Made by a program: the position numbers and the translations under genes
Origin: an uncultured Oribacterium sp.
Lineage (GTDB): Bacteria; Bacillota; Clostridia; Lachnospirales; Lachnospiraceae
Direction: 5' to 3'
DNA: 33,769 bases
Assembly: GCA_902485915.1 (NCBI GenBank)
Contig: CABTMH010000045.1
Coordinates: 1 to 33,769, forward strand
In this document: positions 7,348-15,290 of the stretch, one piece after another
How the letters are laid out: every line of letters starts with the position of its first letter
Numbering within the stretch: the first letter of the stretch is position 1
The notes under the pieces: generated by a model
The model's input: the letters and a program-made list of their open reading frames with translations, nothing else
The model's database searches: none
What the model was told of the DNA's origin: nothing

Positions 7348-8883
7348 ATGAAAAGCAACATGGATGTAAGCACTGTCGTCATCGAGATGAAGGACATCGT
7401 GAAGAAGTTCGGAAACTTCACCGCGAACGACCACATCAACCTGACCGTGCACAAGGGCGAGGTCCACGCGATCCTCGGCGAGAATGGTGCCGGCAAGTCG
7501 ACGCTCATGAACGTACTGTATGGCATGTACCGCCCAACCTCCGGACAGATCTTCATCAACGGAAAGGAAGTTTCCATCGATAACCCGGAGAAGGCCATCG
7601 AGCTCGGCATCGGCATGGTGCACCAGCACTTCATGCTCGTGCAGCCGTTTACCGTCACCGAGAACATCGTGCTCGGCGCAGAGCCGAGAAAGGGACTGAC
7701 CGTGGACCTAAAGACCGCGCGTCAGAAGATCGTAGAGCTCAGTGAGAAGTACGGCCTCATGGTCGACCCGGATGCGAAGGTCGAGGATATCTCGGTCGGC
7801 ATGCAGCAGCGTGTCGAGATCCTGAAGGTCCTCTATCGTGGTGCCGATCTCCTCATCCTCGATGAGCCGACCGCATCGCTGACCCCGCAGGAAATCAACG
7901 AGCTTATGGACATCATCCATAACCTCACCGCCGCCGGCAAGTCGATCATCCTCATCACCCATAAGCTGAAGGAGATCAAGGAGTCGTCTGATAACTGTAC
8001 GATCATCCGTCGTGGTAAGTACATCGACACCGTACCTGTCGCCGATGTCAGCGAAGATGACCTCGCGGCGATGATGGTCGGCCGTCAGGTCACGAACAAG
8101 GTCGACAAGAAGGAGATGGAGCGCGGTCGCGTCGTCGTGGAGGTCAGGGATCTGCACGCGAAGGACTACCGTGGCGTCGAGGTCCTGAAGGGCCTCAATC
8201 TCGAGGTGCATGCCGGTGAGATCCTCGGACTCGCAGGTATCGATGGCAACGGCCAGTCACAGCTCGTCGAGATCCTCACCGGTCTCGGTAAAGCGACGAG
8301 CGGACAGGTCCTCATGAACGGGAAGGATGTCACGAACGAGACGCCGAAGATGCTCTTCGACGAGGGGATATCCTCGATTCCGGAGGACCGTCAGAAGCAT
8401 GGTCTCGTGCTTGATTTCAGTGTCGCCGAGAACCTCGTGCTCCAGAACTTCGGTGTGGCGCCGTACGCGAAGAACGGCATCCTGCAGAAGAAGGTGATCC
8501 GCGATCACGCGACCGACATGATCCGTGATTTCGATATCCGTCCGGTGGGCTGCGAGGATCGCCTCGCAGGTCAGCTCTCCGGTGGTAATCAGCAGAAGGT
8601 GATCATCGCCCGCGAGGTGACGAACGATAAGGACTTCCTCATCGCCTTCAACCCGACCCGAGGTCTCGATGTCGGCGCGATCGAGTTCGTCCATAAGTAC
8701 CTCGTAGCGCAGCGCAACAAGGGCCGTGCGATCCTGCTCGTTTCCTTCGAGCTTGATGAGATCATGAACCTGTCCGACCGCATCGACGTTATCTTCGATG
8801 GCCAGATCGACGGTGAGATGATGGGCGCAGAAGCGGATGAGTACAAGCTGGGCCTGATGATGGCAGGAGGTAAGGCAGAATGA
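7348..8883 (+). CDS. nupA: Nucleoside ABC transporter, double ATP-binding protein
   Basis: ATPase of a BMP-type nucleoside importer (YufO/NupA, RbsA-like), 511 residues with two nucleotide-binding domains. Domain 1 has Walker A GENGAGKST (44-52), signature SVGMQQR and Walker B LLILDEPTAS. Domain 2 has a degenerate Walker A (GLAGIDGNGQSQ) and signature SGGNQQ (411-416), and its Walker B ends FNPTRGLDVG with no Glu, as is usual for this family. Domain 1 also carries GMVHQHFMLV, a hallmark of nucleoside/BMP ATPases. Start supported by AAGAAGGG at about 7330. The next gene overlaps its stop by 4 bp (ATGA), so nupA-B-C are translated together. Partner binding protein is bmpA. Confidence 0.92.
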   Translation: MKSNMDVSTVVIEMKDIVKKFGNFTANDHINLTVHKGEVHAILGENGAGKSTLMNVLYGMYRPTSGQIFINGKEVSIDNPEKAIELGIGMVHQHFMLVQPFTVTENIVLGAEPRKGLTVDLKTARQKIVELSEKYGLMVDPDAKVEDISVGMQQRVEILKVLYRGADLLILDEPTASLTPQEINELMDIIHNLTAAGKSIILITHKLKEIKESSDNCTIIRRGKYIDTVPVADVSEDDLAAMMVGRQVTNKVDKKEMERGRVVVEVRDLHAKDYRGVEVLKGLNLEVHAGEILGLAGIDGNGQSQLVEILTGLGKATSGQVLMNGKDVTNETPKMLFDEGISSIPEDRQKHGLVLDFSVAENLVLQNFGVAPYAKNGILQKKVIRDHATDMIRDFDIRPVGCEDRLAGQLSGGNQQKVIIAREVTNDKDFLIAFNPTRGLDVGAIEFVHKYLVAQRNKGRAILLVSFELDEIMNLSDRIDVIFDGQIDGEMMGAEADEYKLGLMMAGGKAE

Positions 8884-9947
8884 AAAAGAAAATTTTAGAC
8901 AGCTCCCTGCTGTACACCCTGATCGCGATCGTGATCGGCTTCATCGTGGGTGCGATCCTCCTCGTGGCGATCGGTGTCAACCCGGGCGAGGCTTATGCGA
9001 AGCTTTTCAACGGTGTTTTCAGTAAGCCGAAGTTTTTCACCTATAGTATCGTCTACGCAGCACCGCTGATCTTCACCGGACTTTCGGTGGCGTTCTCCTT
9101 CCGTACCGGTGTCTTCAACATCGGTGCCGAGGGTCAGTACGTGGTCGGCTCCCTGGCTGCCGCAGTGATCGGTATCCTCTGTCCGATGCCACCGGTGATC
9201 CACGCGATCGTATGTCTCCTGGCAGCGGCCCTCGCCGGTGCGCTCTGGGGTGCCATCGTCGGTGTGCTGAAGGTAAAGAAGGGCATCAACGAGGTCCTTT
9301 CCTATATCATGTTTAACTGGATCGCGTTCTATCTCTCGAACTTCGTCGTGAACCTGAAGGCGATTCATACGGATCAGGGCGCGGAGGCGTCGAAGAACAT
9401 CCTCGAGAGTGCGTCGATCAAGATGCCGGCGGCTGTGGCGAAGCTCACCGGCTGCTCCGATGTCCACTGGGGCATCGTGATGGCCATCGTCGCCGCGATC
9501 ATCCTCTGGTTCGTCATGACGAAGACCACCTTCGGTTATCAGCTGCGTGCCGTCGGTTTTTCGAGAACAGCCGCAGAGTATGCCGGCATCAGCTCGAACC
9601 GCGTATTCCTCGCGTCGATGTCGATCTCCGGTCTTCTGTCAGGTCTCGGCGGAGCGGTACAGCTCCTCGGCATGAGCCAGCGTATCCCGCAGTTTGCAGC
9701 CCAGGAGTCCTACGGCTTCCAGGGTATCACCGTCGCCCTCATCGGTGCCACGAATCCGATCGGCTGTATCTTCGCCGGCTGGTTCTACGGTGCGATGAAG
9801 TACGGTGGAAACAAGCTGACCGTAATCCAGGTGCCGAACGAGGTCGTCAACATCATCATGGGTACCGTTATTATCTTCATCGCGATCGCGCCGGTGTTTA
9901 AGTCGATCCTCACGAAGATGACCAGTAAGAAGGAGGCGGTGAAGTAA
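8880..9947 (+). CDS. nupB: Nucleoside ABC transporter permease 1
   Basis: Integral membrane permease (BPD_transp_2 family, YufP/NupB-like), 355 residues. After a short charged N-terminus the first membrane helix is LLYTLIAIVIGFIVGAILLV. Family motifs are PLIFTGLSVAFSFRTGVFNIGAEGQY and the EAA-like segment TTFGYQLRAVGFSRTAAEYAGI (given here only as a trait of ribose/nucleoside permeases). The start codon overlaps the nupA stop by 4 bp and the stop overlaps the nupC start by 1 bp, so the three are translationally coupled. It forms the membrane channel together with NupC. Confidence 0.92.
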   Translation: MKKKILDSSLLYTLIAIVIGFIVGAILLVAIGVNPGEAYAKLFNGVFSKPKFFTYSIVYAAPLIFTGLSVAFSFRTGVFNIGAEGQYVVGSLAAAVIGILCPMPPVIHAIVCLLAAALAGALWGAIVGVLKVKKGINEVLSYIMFNWIAFYLSNFVVNLKAIHTDQGAEASKNILESASIKMPAAVAKLTGCSDVHWGIVMAIVAAIILWFVMTKTTFGYQLRAVGFSRTAAEYAGISSNRVFLASMSISGLLSGLGGAVQLLGMSQRIPQFAAQESYGFQGITVALIGATNPIGCIFAGWFYGAMKYGGNKLTVIQVPNEVVNIIMGTVIIFIAIAPVFKSILTKMTSKKEAVK

Positions 9948-10888
9948 TGCTTACGAATTTAGGACTTTTAATCAATGCGATGCTGATCTCGACGCCACCA
10001 CTGCTGCTCGCAGCCTTAGGCTCCTGCTTCAGTGAGCGCTCTGGCGTCGTAAACATCGGAATCGAGGGTATGATGACCCTCGGCGCGTTCGTGGGGGCGG
10101 CTGTCGCGTACTTCACGGGCAACGGCTGGATCGGTTTCTTCGCGGGTGGTCTCGCGGGTGCCGCGCTCGGCCTGATCCACGCGGTGGTCTGTGTGAGTCT
10201 GCATGCGGACCAGACGATCGCCGGCACGGCGATCAACTTCATCGGACCGGGCTTCGCGATCTTCCTCTGCAAGGCGATTTTCGAGAACTCCTCGGATTCA
10301 CCGGCGCTCGATATGATGGCGAAGTTGCCGAAGATGTTTACGAACGAAAAGGGCGTGTCCATCTTCCCGGCCGGTTCGTTTCAGTATAACGTGATCTCCA
10401 CCTACTCGGTGGCGTACCTCAGCTTCCTGGTGGTGGCGCTCATCTGGTTCGTGTTCTATAAGACCCGCTTCGGTATGCGGCTTCGTGCGGCAGGTGAGCA
10501 TCCGGAGGCATGTGAGACCCTCGGTATCAACGTCTATGCGGTTCGCTACGTCTGCGTGATCCTGTCCGGTTTCCTGTCCGGTCTCGGTGGTGCCTTCGTC
10601 ACCCTCGCGACTGTATCGCAGTTCCGTCCGGCGGTCATCGTCGGTCAGGGCTTCATCGCGATCGCAGCCGTCATCTTCGGTAAGTTCTCTCCGGGCGGTG
10701 CCTTCGTCGGCTGCCTCCTCTTCGGATTCTGTAACGGTGTCAAGTCGCTGCTCGGCGGCTCGAACCTCATCAGCCCGAACCTCCTCAGCATGATCCCGTA
10801 CATCGTGACCCTGCTGACCCTGATCTTCTTCGTCGGCGCCGGCCACGTACCGGCAGCAAACGGCAAACCGTTTGTTCGCTCGAAGTAA
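9947..10888 (+). CDS. nupC: Nucleoside ABC transporter permease 2
   Basis: Second BPD_transp_2 permease (YufQ-like), 313 residues. It starts at the TAATG junction with nupB. The N-terminus has STPPLLLAALGSCFSERSGV followed by VNIGIEGMMTLGAF, which is diagnostic for this half of nucleoside importers. The coupling segment reads RFGMRLRAAGEHPEACETLG. Ends the transporter operon, followed by a strong terminator. The symbol follows the B. subtilis/Lactococcus usage and should not be confused with the E. coli NupC symporter. Confidence 0.92.
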   Translation: MLTNLGLLINAMLISTPPLLLAALGSCFSERSGVVNIGIEGMMTLGAFVGAAVAYFTGNGWIGFFAGGLAGAALGLIHAVVCVSLHADQTIAGTAINFIGPGFAIFLCKAIFENSSDSPALDMMAKLPKMFTNEKGVSIFPAGSFQYNVISTYSVAYLSFLVVALIWFVFYKTRFGMRLRAAGEHPEACETLGINVYAVRYVCVILSGFLSGLGGAFVTLATVSQFRPAVIVGQGFIAIAAVIFGKFSPGGAFVGCLLFGFCNGVKSLLGGSNLISPNLLSMIPYIVTLLTLIFFVGAGHVPAANGKPFVRSK

Positions 10889-10899
10889 TCACCTATGAC

Positions 10900-10942
10900 C
10901 GCGGAGTCGCTTCCCTTTCGGGAGCTGGCTCCGCGTTTTTTT
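10900..10942 (+). terminator. Terminator of the nup operon
   Basis: Imperfect stem CGCGGAG...CTCCGCG with inner TCCC/GGGA and a TTTC loop, followed by seven T (10936-10942). Confidence 0.9.
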
Positions 10943-10958
10943 GACTCATAACGAAATT

Positions 10959-11024
10959 CAAAAAGCAGAGAGAGCCATCCCGTTGCGGGTTTGTCTGCAA
11001 CGGGATGGCTCTCTCTGCTTTTTT
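10959..11024 (-). terminator. Bidirectional terminator of the ABC-F gene
   Basis: A very long perfect stem of 27 bp (10960-10986 with 10997-11023) around a 10-nt loop. It has A/T runs at both ends, so it works for the minus-strand ABC-F gene and also backs up the nup terminator. Confidence 0.92.
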
Positions 11025-11046
11025 ATCTGGGCAACTGCCCGGGTGC

Positions 11047-12684
11047 TTAGTTGTCGCTTGCGTCGGATCCGGACAGGGTGAAGACGAATCTCTTCTTGAT
11101 GTCCTCGTCGGATGCGAGGTACTCGTCGTAGGTGGTCATCTTATCGATGAGCTTTCCGTCGATGATCTCGAAGATACGGTTCGCGGTGGTCTCTACGACC
11201 TGGTGATCACGGGATGCGAAGATGATGACACCCGGATAGCTCTTGAGTCCGTCGTTCAGTGCGGAGATGGACTCCATGTCGAGGTGGTCGGTCGGCTCGT
11301 CGAGGATGATGACGTTGGAACCCGAAATCATCATCTTACTGAGCATGCAGCGTACGCGCTCACCTCCGGAGAGGACGTTGACCTTCTTCAGACCGTCGTC
11401 GCCCTTAAAGAGCATACGGCCGAGGTAGCCGCGGACGAACTGGGTATCCTTATCCGGGCTGTACTGGGTCAGCCACTCGACGATGGTGTCCTCGGATGCG
11501 AACTCCTTCGTGTTGTCCTTCGGGAAGTAGGACTGGCTGGTGGTCACGCCCCACTTGTAGTCACCGCTGTCTGGCTCCATCTCGCCGGAGATGATCTGCA
11601 TGAGGGTGGTCTTCGCGAGCTCGTTCGGGCCGACCAGTGCGATCTTATCGGTACGGTTCACGATGAAGGAGATGTCATCGAGCACCTTTACGCCGTTGAT
11701 GGTCTTCGAGAGGTTCTTCACCTCGAGGACGTCGTTACCGATCTCACGATTCGGCTTAAAGACGATATACGGATACTGACGAGAGGACGGCTTGATGTTA
11801 TCGAGCTCGATCTTCTCGAGTGCACGCTTACGGGAGGTCGCCTGCTTGGATTTGGAAGCATTGGCCGAGAAACGCTGGATGAACTCCTGCAGCTCCTTGA
11901 TCTTCTCCTCCTTCTTGCGGTTCGCTTCCTTCTGCTGACGCACGATGAGCTGAGAGGACTCGAACCAGAAGTCGTAGTTTCCGGCGAAGAGGGTGATCTT
12001 ACCATAGTCGATGTCCGCGATGTTCGTGCAGACCTTGTTCAGGAAGTAACGGTCATGGGATACGACGATGACGGTGTTCTCGAAGTTGATGAGGAACTCC
12101 TCGAGCCACTCGATGGAGTTCAGGTCGAGGTGGTTGGTCGGCTCGTCGAGGAGCAGGATGTCCGGGTTACCGAACAGCGCCTTCGCGAGGAGAACCTTGA
12201 CCTTCTCGGAGCCCTTCAGCTCGTTCATCTGCTTATAGTGCAGCTCAGTGCCGATCCCTAAGCCGTTCAGCATCGTCTCGGCATCCGCTTCCGCGTTCCA
12301 GCCGTCCATCGCAGTGAACTCGGCCTCGAGATCCGCGGCACGGAGGCCATCCTCGTCGGTGAAATCGGCCTTCGCGTAGATGGCGTCCTTCTCCTTCATG
12401 ATGTCATACAGGCGCTTGTTGCCCATGATGACGGTGTCGATGACGGAGTAATCATCGTACTTGAACTGATCCTGCTCGAGTACGCTGAGACGCTGCCCCG
12501 GGGTCATGGTGATCTCACCGCTGGTCGGCTCGAGCACACCGCTCAGGATCTTCAGGAAGGTCGACTTACCGGCACCGTTGGCACCGATGATGCCATAACA
12601 GTTGCCCTCGGTGAACTTGATATTAACGTCTTCAAACAGTGCCTTCTTACCTACACGGAAGGTAATGTTATTTGCTGCAATCAT
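11047..12684 (-). CDS. ABC-F family ATPase, YbiT-like
   Basis: Soluble ABC-F protein with two ATP-binding domains and no membrane part, 545 residues. It is closest to the YbiT group, which acts on ribosomes. Domain 1 has Walker A GANGAGKST (34-42), a degenerate signature (LKGSEK) and LLLDEPTNHLDL. The linker is helical and charged, with FSANASKSKQATSRKRALEKI. Domain 2 has a strongly altered Walker A, GPNELAKTT (352-360), signature LSGGERVR, DEPTDHLDMES and SRDH in place of SHDR. The ATG at 12684 is chosen because AAAAGGAG lies 7 nt before it; the ATG at 12702 has no such site and overlaps a possible leader ORF. Single gene with promoter, terminator-like leader and strong terminator. Antibiotic resistance cannot be inferred. 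Confidence 0.9.
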   Translation of the reverse strand: MIAANNITFRVGKKALFEDVNIKFTEGNCYGIIGANGAGKSTFLKILSGVLEPTSGEITMTPGQRLSVLEQDQFKYDDYSVIDTVIMGNKRLYDIMKEKDAIYAKADFTDEDGLRAADLEAEFTAMDGWNAEADAETMLNGLGIGTELHYKQMNELKGSEKVKVLLAKALFGNPDILLLDEPTNHLDLNSIEWLEEFLINFENTVIVVSHDRYFLNKVCTNIADIDYGKITLFAGNYDFWFESSQLIVRQQKEANRKKEEKIKELQEFIQRFSANASKSKQATSRKRALEKIELDNIKPSSRQYPYIVFKPNREIGNDVLEVKNLSKTINGVKVLDDISFIVNRTDKIALVGPNELAKTTLMQIISGEMEPDSGDYKWGVTTSQSYFPKDNTKEFASEDTIVEWLTQYSPDKDTQFVRGYLGRMLFKGDDGLKKVNVLSGGERVRCMLSKMMISGSNVIILDEPTDHLDMESISALNDGLKSYPGVIIFASRDHQVVETTANRIFEIIDGKLIDKMTTYDEYLASDEDIKKRFVFTLSGSDASDN

Positions 12685-12707
12685 GTGGCTGCTCCTTTTC
12701 ATCGCTC

Positions 12708-12741
12708 GCGTAAAAAATAAGAGTGGCTCGGGAAGCCGCTC
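12708..12741 (-). promoter_or_regulatory. Terminator-like hairpin in the ABC-F leader
   Basis: On the minus strand GAGCGGCT (12739-12732) and AGCCACTC (12728-12721) form a stem with a four-base loop, ending in CTTATTTTTTA (12721-12711). This is an intrinsic-terminator shape placed within the mRNA leader, about 25 nt before the start codon, where it would stop transcription unless refolded or read through. A 17-codon ORF, ATG at 12752 to TGA at 12699, runs through the hairpin. Confidence 0.6.
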
Positions 12742-12763
12742 TCAACTGTCATTAACTTCGAGC

Positions 12764-12792
12764 ATTATAGCCGAGAACCCGCATAAAATCAA
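12764..12792 (-). promoter_or_regulatory. ABC-F gene promoter
   Basis: On the minus strand: -35 TTGATT (12792-12787), 17-bp spacer, perfect -10 TATAAT (12769-12764). Transcription should start near 12757, giving a leader of about 70 nt. Confidence 0.75.
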
Positions 12793-12807
12793 TAGATTTG
12801 AAGAAAA

Positions 12808-12852
12808 CCGGCCCCTGCCGGAACCCAGTTGACGAGTAAACAGTAACTCGTC
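12808..12852. other. Two unexplained hairpins
   Basis: CCGGC-CCCT-GCCGG (12808-12821), followed on the minus strand by TTTTCTT, and GACGAGT/ACTCGTC (12831-12852, 8-nt loop). Both lie in a gene-less stretch (12770-12870). They may be the end of a short minus-strand transcript; no promoter for it is clear. Confidence 0.35.
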
Positions 12853-12873
12853 CCCAAATCGTAAGAAATTCGA

Positions 12874-12907
12874 AACCGCTATGCATACACTGCACAGCGG
12901 TTTTTTT
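12874..12907 (+). terminator. Terminator with no obvious upstream gene
   Basis: ACCGCT and AGCGGT arms enclose ATGCATACACTGCAC, and seven T follow (12901-12907). No plus-strand gene precedes it within 1.8 kb, because the ABC-F gene runs the other way. It may end a small RNA or stop antisense transcription. Confidence 0.65.
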
Positions 12908-12943
12908 GTATACTTAGAATATATGGGCGCTTCGGCCTGGACT

Positions 12944-12990
12944 GCCGCGAGAGCGGCGACCGGGGGCAACCATAGAAGTGTAGCTGTGCA
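12944..12990 (+). repeat. Possible divergent repeat, copy H
   Basis: GCCGC-GAGA-GCGGC (12944-12957), then a purine-rich GACCGGGGGC and a small hairpin CATAG/CTGTG with an 8-nt loop (12971-12988). The order of parts resembles copies C and D (GCCG/CGGC, purine tract, CATACG/CGTGTG), but base identity is low. It lies upstream of the secreted hydrolase gene, inside the gene-less stretch 12703-13063. Confidence 0.3.
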
Positions 12991-13063
12991 TCGGCGCTGC
13001 ACGTGTCATAAGCAGTGATCGGGCACAGCGAACTATACATCGGAACCATCAAGGGGGGCACGT

Positions 13064-14167
13064 ATGACATCATTTTATCTGAAGAAACTGACCGCAGCCA
13101 TGCTTACGAGCGCGCTGGTACTTGCGACGAGTACGCCGGCCTGGGCCTTTTACAACACGCCGGAGTCGAAGAAGGGCATCTGCTCCTCACACGTCGACAT
13201 GGTCTACGACATCCAGCAGCTCGGCTGTAAGCAGGTGACCTTCCAGTTTAACGCGAGCTTCCTGAAGGATGAGCAGCAGATGCGCGCGTTCGATGCGATG
13301 ATCGACCAGTTCGATGCGGCCGACCTCACCATCACGATGGGCGTCATGAACGATTTTCAAGCGGGCGATCCGATCTGCCCGACCCTGACACCGACGGCGA
13401 ACCTCTATCAGTTCAACACCCTGACGCCGGAGGGCATCGCGCGCACGCAGCAGGTAGCAGAGCAGCTCGCGAGCCGTTATCGTAACCGTGTTTCGAACTG
13501 GGTCATCGGTAACGAAATCAACAACACCGTCTGGAACTACCTCGGCGCGGTGGACACGAACACCTACGCAAAGGCTTACGCGGACGGCTTCCGCATCTTC
13601 TACAACGCGATCAAGGCCCAGAATCCGGACGCGCGCGTCTTCATCCCGTTCGACTACAACTGGACGCAGCAGGGCGGCACGACCATGGCCTCGAAGACCC
13701 TGCTCGAGCTCCTGAACACCTACCTCAGCGACACCGACTACGGCATCGCCTGGCACCCGTACCCGGAGGGACTCCTGAATCCGGACTTCCTGAACGCGTC
13801 CCCGCACGCGACCGAGTCGCCGAACAGCCCGATCATCAACATGAAGAACCTGCACGTGCTGACCGACTACATGCAGCAGGCGTCCATGCTGAGTCCGAGT
13901 GGCGCGGTCCGTCATCTGATTCTGTCCGAAGAGGGATTTAATTCCGCTTCAGCCGGCGGCGAAGCCGCCCAGGCCGTCGCCATTCAGCAGGCATGGCAGC
14001 TCGCGCAGGCGAACCCGTACGTCGAAGCCTTCCTCCTGAGCCGCCTCGTCGACGCCCCGGCCGAACTCGCCCAGGGCTACGCCTTCGGCCTCTACAACTG
14101 CGACGGCGTCAGTGAAAACCCGACCACGCGCAAACTCGCCTGGAACACATATCAGATGTGTCAGTGA
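13064..14167 (+). CDS. Secreted glycoside-hydrolase-like protein
   Basis: Exported protein of 367 residues. A signal peptide (basic FYLKK, hydrophobic core, cleavage after TPAWA at residue 28) is followed by a single TIM-barrel-like domain. WVIGNEINN (acid/base candidate E151) and LILSEEGF (nucleophile candidate E289 or E290), with GIAWHPYPEG between them, resemble retaining clan A glycoside hydrolases and DUF5722-type proteins. No carbohydrate-binding module, anchor or sorting signal is seen, so it should be released. AAGGGGGG precedes the start. It stands alone between two intergenic repeats; no transporter for its product is adjacent. The substrate is unknown. Confidence is high that it is secreted, moderate for the enzyme class. 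Confidence 0.75.
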   Translation: MTSFYLKKLTAAMLTSALVLATSTPAWAFYNTPESKKGICSSHVDMVYDIQQLGCKQVTFQFNASFLKDEQQMRAFDAMIDQFDAADLTITMGVMNDFQAGDPICPTLTPTANLYQFNTLTPEGIARTQQVAEQLASRYRNRVSNWVIGNEINNTVWNYLGAVDTNTYAKAYADGFRIFYNAIKAQNPDARVFIPFDYNWTQQGGTTMASKTLLELLNTYLSDTDYGIAWHPYPEGLLNPDFLNASPHATESPNSPIINMKNLHVLTDYMQQASMLSPSGAVRHLILSEEGFNSASAGGEAAQAVAIQQAWQLAQANPYVEAFLLSRLVDAPAELAQGYAFGLYNCDGVSENPTTRKLAWNTYQMCQ

Positions 14168-14270
14168 TTGCGGAGGGCCCGGTTCCGCTTAGATACCCAG
14201 CTTAGAGTTATTCGAGCTCGGAGTACGGTGGTTCTGATGGCTAACCTCAGTCCCTGCCTGATCAGTACAC
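14168..14270 (+). repeat. Dispersed intergenic repeat, tail copy E
   Basis: Ends with CTGCCTGATCAGTACAC (14254-14270), identical over 17 bases to the end of copy C. The part before it, with hairpin GCGGA/TCCGC just after the stop codon, does not match copy C, so only the tail is securely shared. Confidence 0.55.
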
Positions 14271-14295
14271 TTGTGAACAGTAACGTGAAAGCAAG

Positions 14296-14326
14296 CGAAG
14301 CTGTGCCTTAAGGCACAGCTTCGTTT
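14296..14326. terminator. Shared hairpin between convergent genes
   Basis: A perfect 28-bp palindrome (14296-14323) built on CGAAGCTGTGCCTT and its complement, followed by TTT on the plus strand. It lies between the convergent hydrolase and LysR genes and probably serves both, although the T-run is short. Confidence 0.6.
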
Positions 14327-14362
14327 ACGTTTGCCACGAAGGCATCACGGGAGTGCGACCTG

Positions 14363-15265
14363 TTACAGCAGCCCCTGCCGCACGAGCTTCTCGAACGCCT
14401 GCATCTCGTCGGTGACCCACTTATCCTTATGGAAGAAGATTTGCCGGTACATCGTCATGTCGAAGTCGTCGACCTTGATCTCACGTAGCTCTCCGCGCTC
14501 GATGGAGTCCTGCACGGAAAACGCCGGCAGGAAGGAGATGCCCTGGTTCTCCTTCACGAGACGGATCAGCACCTCCGTGTTTCCGGTCTCGAAGAATGGA
14601 TGGATCTGCATGCGCTCTGCCGCGAGGTGCTGCTCCAGCGCATAGCGGTAGTTCGCATCCTTCTCTGTGAGGAAGAAGCGGAGATCGACGAGATCCGCGA
14701 GACGTACATGCGACACCGAACCGATGCGCTTTTCGCCCGGGATCGCCATCTCGGCGCTCGCCACGAAGATGATCGGCTCCGGCTCCTCCAGAATCTTCAC
14801 CCAGTTCTTATCGTATACACGACGATCCAGAAAATACACTACATCCACGAGATTATGCTCGAGCATATCCGTGAGCTCCTTCGGCGAGCCTGTCTTGATC
14901 TCCAGCGAGATCTCCGGATGCTCCTGATAGAAGTAGCGGACGACGTTCGGAATCTTATAGGTCAGCAGCGACTCGAGCGAACCGATGCGCAGCTTATGCT
15001 CCTGCATCTTCGAGTTGCCGAGCGCTGTATGGACATCATCTACGCGCCGGAGGATTTCGCTGGCATACTGCAGAAACTCCCGGCCCGGTGGCGTCAGCAC
15101 GACGCGACGACCGACACGATCGAAGAAACGAGTGTTGAACTCCTGCTCCAGCTGACGGATCTGAATCGTCACGGCCGCCTGCGTGTAGCCGAGCGACTCT
15201 GCTGCCTTCGAAAAGCTCTGCATCTCTACGATTTTCACAAAAGAAGTCAACTGACGAATTTCCAT
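14363..15265 (-). CDS. LysR family transcriptional regulator
   Basis: LysR-type regulator of 300 residues. The N-terminal winged helix-turn-helix (MEIRQLTSFVKIVEMQSFSK followed by AAESLGYTQAAVTIQIRQLE) is typical, and a periplasmic-binding-like effector domain fills residues 90-295. The ATG at 15265 is used instead of one 24 bp upstream because AAAGGATC lies 6-10 nt before it. It is transcribed divergently from sdaAB-sdaAA across a 395-bp gap that holds repeat copy D, a dyad ATTTTA-TCGG-TAAAAT and the sdaAB promoter, so control of serine deamination is a fair guess. The effector is unknown. Confidence 0.9.
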   Translation of the reverse strand: MEIRQLTSFVKIVEMQSFSKAAESLGYTQAAVTIQIRQLEQEFNTRFFDRVGRRVVLTPPGREFLQYASEILRRVDDVHTALGNSKMQEHKLRIGSLESLLTYKIPNVVRYFYQEHPEISLEIKTGSPKELTDMLEHNLVDVVYFLDRRVYDKNWVKILEEPEPIIFVASAEMAIPGEKRIGSVSHVRLADLVDLRFFLTEKDANYRYALEQHLAAERMQIHPFFETGNTEVLIRLVKENQGISFLPAFSVQDSIERGELREIKVDDFDMTMYRQIFFHKDKWVTDEMQAFEKLVRQGLL

Positions 15266-15290
15266 AAAAGGATCCTTTCTATTAGTCATA

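Noticed and set aside
11005..12261. 418-residue open frame on the plus strand across the ABC-F gene
   Set aside because: It is antisense to a gene with clear ABC-F motifs, promoter and ribosome site. The Leu/Asp/Val-rich translation is what GC-rich complement frames give.
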